Notes: generated from the sequence alone by a model not told the origin. A stretch of DNA of 64,000 bases from Mucilaginibacter flavus (GCF_030409315.1 NZ_JAUFPS010000020.1:1-64000), one strand, 5' to 3'; shown: positions 1 to 8,469, counted from the first letter of the stretch. Translations and numbers: made by a program.

Positions 1-2
1 AG

Positions 3-2621
3 GATGCTAACCAGCGCGGCACGGCCAACCAGCAGTGGACAGTAACGAAATATGACCAGCAGGGCCGTATTGCAGTAACCGGTTTGTACACCGATGCGGG
101 CAGTGTCACGGGAGTCGAAAAAAGGACAGACATGCAGACTTCTGTAACCGGCAACCCCGGTCTTTGGGAAGCTACGGTAGCCGGCGGGAACGGCTACAGC
201 ACCGCGGCGGGCGTTTATGCCACTTATCCCAAAACACTTAACACGACCCTCGGCATAAACTACTACGACAATTACGCGGTACCCTCGCTGCCGTCAGTTT
301 TTGATAAACATACTGAAACGGGTATGAGTACAATGACCAGGGGGCTGCCGACAGCAAGCCTTGTTAAGGTGCTGGACGGAAGCACAGGTAGCAATAACAT
401 GCTGTGGAGCGTGAACTACTATGATGACTTTGGCCGGGGCATCCGTGGCTTCTCCGAGCATTTTAAGGGCGGAATGGTAAGTGTAAACAACTACGACGAG
501 GTCAAAAGCACCTATGACTTTACCGCTGCTGTGCAGACCAGTAGTCGGGTGAATTACGTAAATAGCAGTAGCAATACCGCAGCGCAGTCAGTTGCGGTGA
601 CCCTTTCCTACAGCTACGACCATATGGGGCGTAAGCTGACCACACAGCAAAACATCAACGGGAACACCATTTTGCTCAATTCTTATGCGTACAATGAAAT
701 TGGCCAGGTATCCGAAAAAAACTTGCACTCAACAGATAACGGCCAGACCTTTTTGCAAAGCGTAGATTACCGCTACAATAGCCGGGGCTGGCTCAAAAGC
801 ATCAACAACGCGGCGTTGAACAATGCCGATCCGCTAATCAATAATGATACCAACGACGCTTTTGGCGAAGAGATATCCTATGACGATTACGGGACAACGG
901 CATTAAAGCAATACAACGGGAATATCAGCGCGGTAAGCTGGCAGGGCAAAAAGCAACCGAGCGGAGCGGCCGCGCAAATTGTTCAAAGTTATGAATACAA
1001 TTACGACAAGCTTAACCGGCTTACACTGGCCAACTACACCACGGCAGGGCTCACGGGGAGGTATAATGAATCCTTAACTTACGATGTAGCCGGCAACATT
1101 AAAAAGCTGAACCGTTACCGGGATATCAGCAATGCCGCCACGCCGATCGATCAGCTTACCTATGTCTACGACAACAGTGATAACAGCAGTAGGCTGTTAT
1201 CGGTAACAGACGGAAGTGGAAGCAACGAAGGCCAGTTAAACGGTACGACGGGATACACTTATGATTCTAATGGTAATTTGTGGGTTGATAACAAAAAAGG
1301 GCTTACCTTTACCTATAATTATTTGAACCTACCTTATACGGTAACGCCAGCCACCGGCAATGCGCTTACCTATGTTTACGATGCCGCGGGCCGTAAATTG
1401 CGTAAGGTGATTTCGGGGGGTAACCACGATTACGTGAACGGGATAGAGTACGATGCCTCCGGCAACATCCTGTTCCTGGCAACGGAGGAAGGGAGGGCCC
1501 GACCGAACGCAGGTAGTTATTTTTATGAGTACGCCTTGAAGGACCACTTGGGCAACACGCGGGTGCTGATCGGCCAGGACGGGCAGGTGGCTCAGCAAAC
1601 GGATTATTATGCCTTTGGCATGGAAATGAATCGTGGCGGAATGGTGGCACCGAACCCGGATAATAAATACAAATACAACGGCAAGGAAATGCAGGACGAT
1701 CTGGCAATTAATTTATATGATTATGGTGCCCGATTTTACGATCCTGTATTGGGAAGATGGACAGCGATAGACCCGATGGCAGAAAAATATCCTAGGTTGA
1801 GTGCTTACAATTATGGCGTGAACAATCCAATAAGGTTTATCGACCCTAATGGAATGGATGTGTACTCCGACGATAGACAACAGGATGCTAATAGAACAAA
1901 TAATGAAGACGCAGAAAAAGAGAAGGTTGGGGCAGACGGCCTAACAGATTCTCAATGGATGGCCTCCTCTTCCACTTTAGCAGACCCTGACTTGGCTGAT
2001 TATTTTGTTAGGCAGAACGCTAACGACGAAAAGGACAAAAAAGATAAAGAAAAAGGGTATATTAATAAAAAGCCAATATGGTATATGCCTTGGATCATGG
2101 AATCAGAGTATGTGAAGGGGTCTGATTATGTTAATATATCATCTATTAACATGAATGATAGAGAAACTACTGAGACGCCGTGGACTGTTGATCTGGCTAC
2201 TACAAAATTACTCCAAACGGATATCGGCCTTACAATAGGTAAGCTAACCAAGGCGGGGACGGCTGTTTTTGAAGGATTCGGTAAGTATCAAATAGGAAGC
2301 AGTCGAGCGTTTGATGCAGCTGGGGTCATTGTTGCGCTGAATCTATTTGACCTCGTTTATCGATATCAAGATGTCACAATATCAGTAGCCGCTGAAAAAT
2401 GGTATGGGAAAGTACAATTTAACGGCATTAACGGCCATGTGACAGCTATTCAATATTCTGGAAGTGAGAAGACTCGAGTAGCCATATTAACCATGAGAAT
2501 TGAACAGATATATGACTCGGTTTCGCAAAAAGTATGGTATGAAAATAAAGTAGTATATCCCGTTAAAGCACCATCGGCCAGCCAATTACCTAAATTTAAT
2601 TATGGACAATTTAAGAAATAA
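3..2621 (+). CDS. RHS repeat protein with variable C-terminus (5' end outside window)
   Basis: The reading frame is open back to the first bases of the window, so the gene starts further left; the TTG at 84 lies inside continuous RHS-type sequence and is not the start. About 872 residues are visible. YD-type repeats recur (YSYDHMGRKLTT, YDKLNRLTLANY, YVYDAAGRKLRKV), followed at about nt 1540-1860 by the RHS-associated core (DHLGNTRVLI, RFYDPVLGRWTAIDPMAE, NNPIRFIDPNGMD). The roughly 250 residues after the core are unlike the rest, A+T-richer and charged, as expected of the exchangeable C-terminal tip of a polymorphic toxin. I do not recognise the tip. RHS proteins form a beta-cage that encapsulates a toxin; secretion route here is unknown. 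The last 20 nt overlap the next gene. Confidence 0.9.
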   Translation, partial: DANQRGTANQQWTVTKYDQQGRIAVTGLYTDAGSVTGVEKRTDMQTSVTGNPGLWEATVAGGNGYSTAAGVYATYPKTLNTTLGINYYDNYAVPSLPSVFDKHTETGMSTMTRGLPTASLVKVLDGSTGSNNMLWSVNYYDDFGRGIRGFSEHFKGGMVSVNNYDEVKSTYDFTAAVQTSSRVNYVNSSSNTAAQSVAVTLSYSYDHMGRKLTTQQNINGNTILLNSYAYNEIGQVSEKNLHSTDNGQTFLQSVDYRYNSRGWLKSINNAALNNADPLINNDTNDAFGEEISYDDYGTTALKQYNGNISAVSWQGKKQPSGAAAQIVQSYEYNYDKLNRLTLANYTTAGLTGRYNESLTYDVAGNIKKLNRYRDISNAATPIDQLTYVYDNSDNSSRLLSVTDGSGSNEGQLNGTTGYTYDSNGNLWVDNKKGLTFTYNYLNLPYTVTPATGNALTYVYDAAGRKLRKVISGGNHDYVNGIEYDASGNILFLATEEGRARPNAGSYFYEYALKDHLGNTRVLIGQDGQVAQQTDYYAFGMEMNRGGMVAPNPDNKYKYNGKEMQDDLAINLYDYGARFYDPVLGRWTAIDPMAEKYPRLSAYNYGVNNPIRFIDPNGMDVYSDDRQQDANRTNNEDAEKEKVGADGLTDSQWMASSSTLADPDLADYFVRQNANDEKDKKDKEKGYINKKPIWYMPWIMESEYVKGSDYVNISSINMNDRETTETPWTVDLATTKLLQTDIGLTIGKLTKAGTAVFEGFGKYQIGSSRAFDAAGVIVALNLFDLVYRYQDVTISVAAEKWYGKVQFNGINGHVTAIQYSGSEKTRVAILTMRIEQIYDSVSQKVWYENKVVYPVKAPSASQLPKFNYGQFKK

Positions 2622-3078
2622 TATTTCAGAGATGACACCATTTAGATATCTATCTCATATTTCAGCTTTTGCTCTTTTTTACCTAATAGTCGACCGCTCC
2701 TATTTTTTTGTTCAACAGTTTTTTGTGGAATCGCTGTCGATTCTTCGGTATACAAATTCTGAACAGGCGGCACAGTATGTATTTACTGGATTAATATTTT
2801 TTTCAATACTATGTTATTGGGCCGATTATAGGATCATTAAAAAAACTAGACTTGAAAAATACAAAATGATATATCTTTTGGCGTTGGATATACTTTGTTT
2901 GTTTCTCGCTATTTTAATTATGATCTGTATCAACAATTTCGTTCATAACCGAAATGAAATAGTTGATACTTCATCACTAAATAGTGTCACAGCTATATTG
3001 ATCTTAATATTTTTGAAAGACTGGGTTTTTATTAGGATAAATCAAAAAAATCTAAAGCTGAATAAAATAAGTGAATAG
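2602..3078 (+). CDS. Small four-helix membrane protein, candidate immunity protein
   Basis: 158 residues with four hydrophobic segments (about residues 15-35, 57-80, 88-110 and 130-147) separated by short charged loops, so an integral inner-membrane protein. No family recognised. The ATG at 2602 lies inside the last codons of the RHS gene, giving a 20-nt overlap; ATG at 2632 is an alternative start. Tight coupling directly behind a variable RHS tip is the usual place for a cognate immunity gene, and a membrane immunity protein would suggest a membrane-acting or periplasmic toxin. That role is inference from position only. Like the RHS tip it is A+T-rich. Confidence 0.75.
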   Translation: MDNLRNNISEMTPFRYLSHISAFALFYLIVDRSYFFVQQFFVESLSILRYTNSEQAAQYVFTGLIFFSILCYWADYRIIKKTRLEKYKMIYLLALDILCLFLAILIMICINNFVHNRNEIVDTSSLNSVTAILILIFLKDWVFIRINQKNLKLNKISE

Positions 3079-3082
3079 GCAC

Positions 3083-3412
3083 ATGTTTCGTAGTCTGCCT
3101 AGTTGTGGGACTTTAATTCCAGAGCCAGTGAACGATACTGACTCTGGCGATGATAAATATCGTCTTTCCACTTGGACGACGGCTGTCGTTGCTAAAAGAG
3201 AATCTAAGGAACCAATAGCAAAAATCAATATTGCACCTTTTCGTAGTTTAAGGATAAAGATAGACTATCGCGAAAACTGGCATGCAACAATTAGACCGGC
3301 GACACCGGAAGAACTAGAACGTTTGGCAGCATCCAAAGAAGGATTGCAACATGGTAAAGAACCGCATATTTATACCAGGCTTGCACAAGCCTCTGTAAGA
3401 GGAATCGAGTAA
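3083..3412 (+). CDS. Hypothetical protein, possible orphan toxin-tip fragment
   Basis: About 109 residues from ATG 3083; a GTG at 3071 overlapping the previous stop would add four. No signal peptide or membrane segment. The middle has an alternating pattern (AKINIAPFRSLRIKIDY) suggesting beta strands, then a charged helix (TPEELERLAASKEG). Not recognised. The stop is only 4 nt before the start of the DUF5071 gene, so the two are probably cotranscribed. Lying between one RHS gene and a decayed RHS fragment, it could be a displaced C-terminal tip whose partner is the DUF5071 protein; this is inference. Confidence 0.55.
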   Translation: MFRSLPSCGTLIPEPVNDTDSGDDKYRLSTWTTAVVAKRESKEPIAKINIAPFRSLRIKIDYRENWHATIRPATPEELERLAASKEGLQHGKEPHIYTRLAQASVRGIE

Positions 3413-3416
3413 AATT

Positions 3417-3797
3417 ATGAAGAATTATATCCCAAAAAGGAAAGGAGACATCGAAGCTGTCAAAAAGTTGCAATCATTGCCTATTGAGGTGGTAAGGGAA
3501 GATGTTCCTAAATTATTAGAATGGATGCAAGACATGAATTGGGAAGTTGGTGGGTATATAGCTGATTATTTTGTTCCTTATATTGATTATATCTTGACAG
3601 ATTTGCTGACTATCTTAATGGGTAATGATGATCCGTGGAAATACGAAATTCTAAATGCGTTAATAGCTCGATCCATAAATCGCCCTGCCGATGAATTAAT
3701 GGCGGTGATTAATAGGATTGCTGATAATCCAACAACAATAGAAAAGGAAGAATCCGTGGATATAATTGCTAAGGAAATAGTGAAGAAATTCGCTTAG
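3417..3797 (+). CDS. DUF5071 family protein, possible immunity protein
   Basis: 126 residues, soluble, helical, no signal peptide. The N-terminus follows the DUF5071 pattern as I know it: YIPKRKGDIEAVKKLQSLP, then PKLLEWMQDMNWEVGGYIAD, a HEAT-like helical module with the W-M-Q-D-M-N-W core. Length fits the family. Biochemical function is unknown. Members are often found as small orphan genes near polymorphic toxin loci, which matches the position 4 nt behind a small unknown gene in an RHS region. An immunity role is therefore plausible but unproven. Confidence 0.7.
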   Translation: MKNYIPKRKGDIEAVKKLQSLPIEVVREDVPKLLEWMQDMNWEVGGYIADYFVPYIDYILTDLLTILMGNDDPWKYEILNALIARSINRPADELMAVINRIADNPTTIEKEESVDIIAKEIVKKFA

Positions 3798-3974
3798 CTG
3801 TATTCATTAGAGTTGCCCTGCTGCCGCAAGTATATGAGGCTCTTGCCTTAAAGTCCGCATGCAAAGTCTACGATATACAACACCCAGGTGACTTAAAGCA
3901 TCTGGGTGTTGTTGTTTACCTTTAGCTAGCCTAAAAGATAAAAAAACGGATAACAACCAATGTTATCTTAATTA

Positions 3975-4140
3975 ATGTGGGTGCTGATCGGACGGGAAGG
4001 GCAGGCCCTCCAGCTAGTGGAAATTTTACACTAAGGCCAACTATGAAATACTTGGTGCCTGGCGATATGTTTACCTCGACCGTAATGGTCGTCGCCTCAA
4101 TTCCCGAAACCGCACTGCCGAACGTTTTAACTAACACTAT
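3975..4140 (+). pseudogene. Decayed RHS gene fragment
   Basis: The stretch gggtgctgatcgg...gggcagg near 3979-4003 matches the DNA of the intact RHS core gene at about 1560-1590 (VLIGQDGQ in the protein, VLIGRDGQ here). After a stop near 4033, a second stretch reads MKYLVPGDMFTSTVMVVAS, which resembles the KxxPGD segment seen in Bacteroidota RHS proteins. Neither piece has a start or a full domain. I read this as the remains of another RHS gene or displaced tip. The rest of 3798-4288 shows only a short inverted repeat (acacccaggtg / catctgggtgt near 3880-3912). Confidence 0.4.
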
Positions 4141-4288
4141 GACAAAGTTTATTTAAGTCGCAAGATAATTTATTTTGGCGAGTTCAGGAATATTAGATAA
4201 TTCCAATTAGGTTATCTGCGTTGCCTGATGTTTATGCGCAAAATTAAATTGCAACAAAAATCGTTAGTAAAATGCACAAAAAAACACC

Positions 4289-4759
4289 CTATACAGGGTG
4301 TTGTAATAACTGATTCGATAATTCTTTCCAAGCGGAAAGAATCAAGTTTTTGTAAATATCATTTGCAATTGGCTTCCCTTGTTGCCACCGTCTCACCGCA
4401 TCTACAGAAACCTGTAGCAAAGCAGCGCACTGCTTGATGTTTAGCCCCATGCAATATCTAATCTGCTTCAGCTTTCCGGCGTAACTTTCCGTTTCATGAC
4501 AAAACGGATAATACCCGAGAAAGGAGATGATTGCCGGATAGTGGTGAATTTGCGGCAGGGTGCGCTCATTTTCCCAGTAGGTAATCGTGTCTTCAGAGAC
4601 ATTAAGCAACGCTGCAACGCTTTTTTGAAACAGTCCTTTTATCATTCGGGCTTTTTTAATATGTTCACCCAATGTTTGAGGATGCTGTTCGTACGCTCGC
4701 GTTCCGCGATTTTGAAACACTTTCGTGTCAGGGAGAAATGTGTACGGATGAATGCCCAT
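4289..4759 (-). CDS. XRE-type regulator with two helix-turn-helix motifs
   Basis: Up to 156 residues. Two HTH modules are visible: TLGEHIKKARMIKGLFQKSV...VSEDTITYWENE and, after LGYYPF, KLKQIRYCMGLNIKQCAALL...VDAVRRWQQGKP. This double arrangement with LGYxPF between is a known Bacteroidota XRE regulator layout. The ATG at 4759 lies within the conserved CPCGYY-coding bases of the opposing comM remnant, so the first ten or so residues are antisense to foreign coding sequence; the native start is probably lost or lies further in (for example ATG at 4648). It is probably a mobile or accessory regulator; the targets are unknown. Confidence 0.65.
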   Translation of the reverse strand: MGIHPYTFLPDTKVFQNRGTRAYEQHPQTLGEHIKKARMIKGLFQKSVAALLNVSEDTITYWENERTLPQIHHYPAIISFLGYYPFCHETESYAGKLKQIRYCMGLNIKQCAALLQVSVDAVRRWQQGKPIANDIYKNLILSAWKELSNQLLQHPV

Positions 4760-5238
4760 GCGGTTACTACAACCATCCCGAAAAAGAATGTATCTGCCCG
4801 CCGGGCATGGTTCAAAAATACCTGAGTAAAATCTCCGGTCCGCTTTTAGACAGGATCGACCTGCATGTAGAAGTTACGCCGGTAAACTTCAGCGAACTAT
4901 CGTCAGACAGGTTGGCCGAAAAAAGTCAAGATATACGCGAGCGGGTGATCAAGGCCCGGGAAGCGCAAATAGAACGTTTTGGTAACCGACCCGACCTGCA
5001 TGCGAACGCCCAGATGAGCCCGCAAATGGTACGCGATCTTTGTAAAATTGATGCCGCCGGCCAAATGCTCCTCAAAAAAGCCATGGAAAAACTCGGCCTC
5101 AGCGCCCGCGCTTATGACCGTATCCTGAAAGTAGCCCGCACCATCGCCGACCTTGCAGCCAGCGAAGATATTAAGTTAGAACACCTTGCTGAAGCGATCC
5201 ATTTTAGAAGTTTGGATAGAGAGGGCTGGGCAGGGTGA
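4750..5238 (+). pseudogene. C-terminal remnant of ComM/YifB-type Mg-chelatase-like ATPase
   Basis: The frame carries CPCGYYNHPEKECICPPG, KISGPLLDRIDLHVEVTPV and the helical tail LSARAYDRILKVARTIADLA, matching only the last third of ComM/YifB proteins (about 510 residues). The LON-like domain and the Walker A part are absent. Similarity begins abruptly at ECPCGYY (nt 4750); residues before it (FETLSCQGEMCTD) do not fit the expected AMN sequence. An ATG at 4672 would allow a 188-residue product, but it would lack ATP-binding elements. ComM is a hexameric branch-migration helicase used in natural transformation; this copy cannot do that. The break coincides with the accessory block to the left. 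Confidence 0.8.
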
Positions 5239-5326
5239 TTTCTCGAAAATGAGTCTCGACGCACAGTAATTTAAAGAATCGAACAGCGAGGCTAATCTCT
5301 TGACTGCAAAATAGAATTAATAAATT

Positions 5327-5785
5327 ATGAAAAAGAAAGGCGTACTCTTCTTGACGTTGTTTTTCCTCCTGGGATTTTCAATTTTTGTTGTGGTGTTTTT
5401 CGTGACTGAAAGTAACGCTGGAAAAGAGGACAAGGAAATATTGTCACTTACTGGTAGTATACAATTTAAAGGCGAGGTTATAAATTCAAAAGTTTATGAT
5501 TACAGCGGAAAGCCATATTTTATGGTTTGTGTAAAATTAGATACTTGCAATGTTAAAAGTTTATTCATAATCAACGATCTTGTTTCCATTAAAATTAAAG
5601 ATGGCATTGCGACCTTCCCGATAGGGGTATTGGAGCCGTATTATGGAATACCTGTTTATGTAGAAGAGAATCTGGGTGGAAAGGGAATGATTAAACTTCG
5701 TTACAAAAACGGACTATCCCAATTTCTTCCTTTTGTGTTGGCTAACAGGGGCTTGACAAAGAACGATATGGGACTTTGCAATTGA
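5327..5785 (+). CDS. Hypothetical membrane-anchored protein
   Basis: 152 residues. A lysine-rich start is followed by one hydrophobic segment (about residues 6-28, VLFLTLFFLLGFSIFVVVFF) that is either an uncleaved signal anchor or a signal peptide. The rest looks like a small beta-rich extracytoplasmic domain with two cysteines (CVKLDTC) that could form a disulfide. Not recognised. It stands alone between the comM remnant and the first copy of the structured repeat, is A+T-rich like the rest of the accessory block, and could be an orphan immunity-type gene, but nothing in the sequence proves this. Confidence 0.65.
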   Translation: MKKKGVLFLTLFFLLGFSIFVVVFFVTESNAGKEDKEILSLTGSIQFKGEVINSKVYDYSGKPYFMVCVKLDTCNVKSLFIINDLVSIKIKDGIATFPIGVLEPYYGIPVYVEENLGGKGMIKLRYKNGLSQFLPFVLANRGLTKNDMGLCN

Positions 5786-5842
5786 CTTTTAGCATATGCA
5801 TATTTAGCATGTAACCAACATAAAAATACAGTGTTCACTCCA

Positions 5843-5985
5843 TTTAGCGCAAGTTTTGCGTGGCTGGCTATGGAATCTACTTGTGATTTAGTGAGCCACG
5901 CATAGTAGTTCGAAGCCGCATGCATCTAAAAAACAGACGACCATTTCTCTTTTCGACGCTCCGCATATTGGGCAGAAACTTTTTT
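5843..5985 (+). repeat. Structured direct repeat, copy A
   Basis: Imperfect direct repeat of 6676-6857. The best conserved part is 5857-5957: tgcgtggctggct, acttgtgatttagtg, agtagttcga, aacagac and tttcga recur in order. Within the copy, tgcgtggct (5857-5865) pairs with agccacgca (5894-5902), so RNA or single-stranded DNA could form a hairpin. Similarity resumes at attgggc...tttttt (about 5967-5985). It follows the orphan gene 5327-5785, as copy B follows 6123-6602. No transposase or canonical integron attC core is seen. Confidence 0.7.
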
Positions 5986-6122
5986 ACGTGGTTGGAAAGG
6001 CGACAGGAAGGCCGCAGAACCTGGAAAGGAGCGGAAAAATGCTCAGAAGCCTGCAAAAAATTGGGGTTTATGACAATGCACTTGGAAATCGAATCGATAT
6101 TTGGAAGTAGATAAATCATTAT

Positions 6123-6602
6123 ATGAGACAGGTAGTAAACAACCGCTATTTTACGATTAACCGATTTTTATCCAGCGCAGAAAACGAAGTGTTTCTGGGA
6201 AATCAGGCCGATGAATTGGTATTGAGGCTGCCCGAGACGTTCGGGGGAAATTATTATTGTTGTGTCTTTCATGATTCCCTTACCGGGAAAAAGCAACGTA
6301 TCATATCCTTCAGCAGCGACGAGGAGGCCGAGCGACTCTCGATCCTTTTTTGGGAGGGTTCCGATAGGATAGCGTTGGCCACCGGAGAGCTGCTCTACCT
6401 AATAGCATTGCAATCGGGTACCGTCGTCGGCTTTCACGAAACCATGACGGGGATTTCCGGGCTTTGCATTACGAGCAAAAACAATTTGCTGGTTCTCGAG
6501 GATTGGCGTTTCCGGATTATCGACGCAGCTGGAAAATTGCTGTCGAATGTTAATTTTGAAAGCCCGGAGGATTTTGATTCTAAGGCGAGACATTTGATCT
6601 AA
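6123..6602 (+). CDS. Hypothetical protein, propeller-like repeats, orphan cassette gene
   Basis: 159 residues, no signal peptide or membrane segment. The sequence alternates short hydrophobic strands with turns (ELLYLIALQSGTVVGFHETM, NNLLVLEDWRFRIIDAAG), a pattern like part of a WD40/PQQ-type propeller. The unknown gene at 11636-12199 has the same flavour (FFITDEYIFATDWNGKQYKF). I do not recognise either family. The gene is G+C-richer than its neighbours and is bracketed by the two copies of the structured repeat, so recombination between the copies could delete or exchange it. An immunity-type function is a guess from context. Confidence 0.65.
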   Translation: MRQVVNNRYFTINRFLSSAENEVFLGNQADELVLRLPETFGGNYYCCVFHDSLTGKKQRIISFSSDEEAERLSILFWEGSDRIALATGELLYLIALQSGTVVGFHETMTGISGLCITSKNNLLVLEDWRFRIIDAAGKLLSNVNFESPEDFDSKARHLI

Positions 6603-6675
6603 GGATGGCATCCGGCCTGATAGTCCATGCTTTGAATTTGTAACGCTAACGAACGTATACCACACGCGATGCCCC

Positions 6676-6857
6676 CCTTTAGACCAAATCTTGCGTGGCT
6701 GGCTGTGGAATGGTTTACTTGTGATTTAGTGAACCACACATGGTAGTTCGAGTTAGGGCATGTTCGAAAACAGACAACGCTTTCTATTTTCGATACACTA
6801 ATTCCATTGATTTCTAACGGCTGTATTCCTCCAGATTATTGGGCGCAATTTTTTTCA
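6676..6857 (+). repeat. Structured direct repeat, copy B
   Basis: Second copy of the element at 5843-5985, same orientation. Core 6691-6793 matches 5857-5957 with scattered substitutions. About 40 bp (around 6795-6835) are present here and not in copy A before the shared attgggc...ttttttt end. The hairpin arms are weaker here (tgcgtggct against aaccacaca, two mismatches), so base pairing is not strictly conserved. It fills most of the 297-bp spacer before the VOC gene, where the conserved chromosomal gene order appears to resume. Confidence 0.7.
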
Positions 6858-6899
6858 TCAACCAGTATTTTATCCCATCACATTACCTAAATTAGTTAC

Positions 6900-7277
6900 A
6901 TGAAAAAAGTAACCGGAATAGGCGGCATTTTCTTTAAATGCGATGATCCTAAAAAAATGACAGATTGGTATGCTCAAAACTTGGGTTTACCGGTAAGCGA
7001 ATATGGTGTAATGTTCCAGTGGCGCGATGCTGAAGATACAAGTAAAGAGGGCACAACCGTTTGGAGTCCGTTTAAAAACGATACCAAATACTTTGAGCCA
7101 TCAAAAAAAGACTTCATGATCAACTACCGTGTTGAAAACATTGAGGCCCTGGTGCAACAGTTAAAAGCCGACGGCGTAACCGTACTTGATGAAATCGCGG
7201 TTTATGACTATGGCAAATTTGTTCACATCCTTGATCCGGAAGGTAACAGTATTGAGCTTTGGGAAGATGCCGGTTAA
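6900..7277 (+). CDS. VOC (glyoxalase/bleomycin-resistance fold) family protein
   Basis: 125 residues, cytoplasmic. Two beta-alpha-beta-beta-beta modules can be traced: residues 1-50 (GIGGIFFKCDDPKKMTDWYA, NLGLPVSEYG) and 75-125 (FMINYRVENIEALVQQLKAD, FVHILDPEGNSIELWE). The C-terminal DPEGNSIELWE is the standard VOC ending with the metal-binding Glu. The usual first metal-ligand histidine near the N-terminus is not present (GGIFFKCDDP), so the enzyme may bind metal differently or not be a glyoxalase I. Substrate unknown. Monocistronic, 124 nt before the next start. Confidence 0.85.
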   Translation: MKKVTGIGGIFFKCDDPKKMTDWYAQNLGLPVSEYGVMFQWRDAEDTSKEGTTVWSPFKNDTKYFEPSKKDFMINYRVENIEALVQQLKADGVTVLDEIAVYDYGKFVHILDPEGNSIELWEDAG

Positions 7278-7421
7278 TTAATAACGGCTGTTTTATAGTC
7301 GTCAACGACTGTTATTAGTGGTAATCATTTTTAACAGGTAGGTTTTAGTAACGACACTGTTACAGCTCAATCACCGGGGCATTAGCCATAATGTTTAAAT
7401 TTGATTATAGCCTTTAAAACC

Positions 7422-8309
7422 ATGAGCCAGATTAATAAAGAAGACATCAAACAGGAAGTGTTTGACCTGTATGACGATTACGCCCATAACCGCCTTAACA
7501 GGCGCACTTTTGTAGAAAAGCTATCGCTGTACGCTGTAGGTGGATTAACCGTACCCGCGCTGATGAGCTTCCTGATGCCCGATTACGAGGGCACGCTACA
7601 AACCAAAGCCGATGATCCTCGTTTAAAATCGGGGTATATTACTTACAATTCGCCCAAGGGCGGTGGCAATATCAAAGCGCTGTTGTCTGAACCGGCTGAT
7701 GTCAAAGGCAAACTTGGCGGCATTATAGTGGTTCATGAAAACCGAGGACTAAACCCATATATTGAAGATGTGGCCCGGCGCGCAGCTCTGGCTGGTTTTA
7801 TTACCCTTGCACCCGATGCCTTAACACCGCTTGGTGGCTACCCCGGCAACGACGACGACGGCCGTACCATGCAAGCCAAACTGGACAAGGGCCAGATGGA
7901 AAATGATTTTATTGACGCCTTTGAATACCTCAAAAACCATAAAGATTGTAATGGCAAAGTAGGCGTTGTAGGCTTTTGCTTTGGTGGCGGCATTGCCAAC
8001 ACCTTGGCCGTGCGTGTGCCGGATTTAGCGGCAGCGGTTCCGTTTTACGGGGCACAACCCGATGCTGCCGATGTGCCTAAAATTAAAGCTCCCCTTATGC
8101 TGCATTATGCCTCATTGGATGCCCGTATTACTGGTGGTTGGCCGGCCTATGAAGCGGCTTTAAAAGAAAATAACAAAAAGTACCAGGCTTTTATCTACGA
8201 AAACGTTAACCACGGTTTTCATAACGATACCACACCCCGCTATGACAAAGCCGCTGCCGAACTGGCATGGAAACGCACCATTGATTTTTTCACCGAGAAT
8301 TTGAAGTAG
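7422..8309 (+). CDS. Tat-exported dienelactone hydrolase family protein
   Basis: 295 residues from ATG 7422, preferred over a TTG at 7401. The N-terminus has a soluble lead of about 26 residues, then NRRTFVEK followed by a hydrophobic stretch ([16 protein letters not shown]), a good twin-arginine signal, so a folded periplasmic enzyme is expected. The dienelactone hydrolase triad is clear: Cys186 in VGFCFGGG, Asp233 in YASLDARI, His264 in VNHGFHND, with the supporting Glu in VHENRGL. The natural substrate is unknown; the family hydrolyses lactones and esters. A shared hairpin terminator lies between this gene and the convergent DUF4097 gene. Confidence 0.9.
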   Translation: MSQINKEDIKQEVFDLYDDYAHNRLNRRTFVEKLSLYAVGGLTVPALMSFLMPDYEGTLQTKADDPRLKSGYITYNSPKGGGNIKALLSEPADVKGKLGGIIVVHENRGLNPYIEDVARRAALAGFITLAPDALTPLGGYPGNDDDGRTMQAKLDKGQMENDFIDAFEYLKNHKDCNGKVGVVGFCFGGGIANTLAVRVPDLAAAVPFYGAQPDAADVPKIKAPLMLHYASLDARITGGWPAYEAALKENNKKYQAFIYENVNHGFHNDTTPRYDKAAAELAWKRTIDFFTENLK

Positions 8310-8410
8310 GGAGCTATTTAATTAGATACGCTGCCGGAATTAGACATGCCCCGGGGCTGGAAGCAAGAAATATTATTTATTTAAACCGTTTCTCCAAAAT
8401 CCACATCATA

Positions 8411-8446
8411 AAAAAGCCCCGCACTTTACAATGCAGGGCTTTGCCT
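8411..8446. terminator. Bidirectional rho-independent terminator
   Basis: aaagccc-c-gca / tgc-a-gggcttt stem (8413-8443) with an 8-nt loop, A-run on the left and T-rich on the right. It sits between the convergent genes ending at 8309 and 8470 and could stop transcription from both sides. Confidence 0.75.
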
Positions 8447-8469
8447 TTATATATGATCTGTTAATTGGT

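Noticed and set aside
4496..4825. Plus-strand frame across the XRE regulator
   Set aside because: Antisense reading of the HTH gene running into the comM remnant in the wrong frame.
5920..6114. 64-codon plus-strand frame between the two orphan genes
   Set aside because: It runs through the repeat and into low-complexity purine-rich sequence; no counterpart at copy B.
5843..6857. Integron attC sites
   Set aside because: I looked for RYYYAAC and GTTRRRY core pairs at the ends of both repeats and did not find a matching pair; there is no integrase gene in the window.
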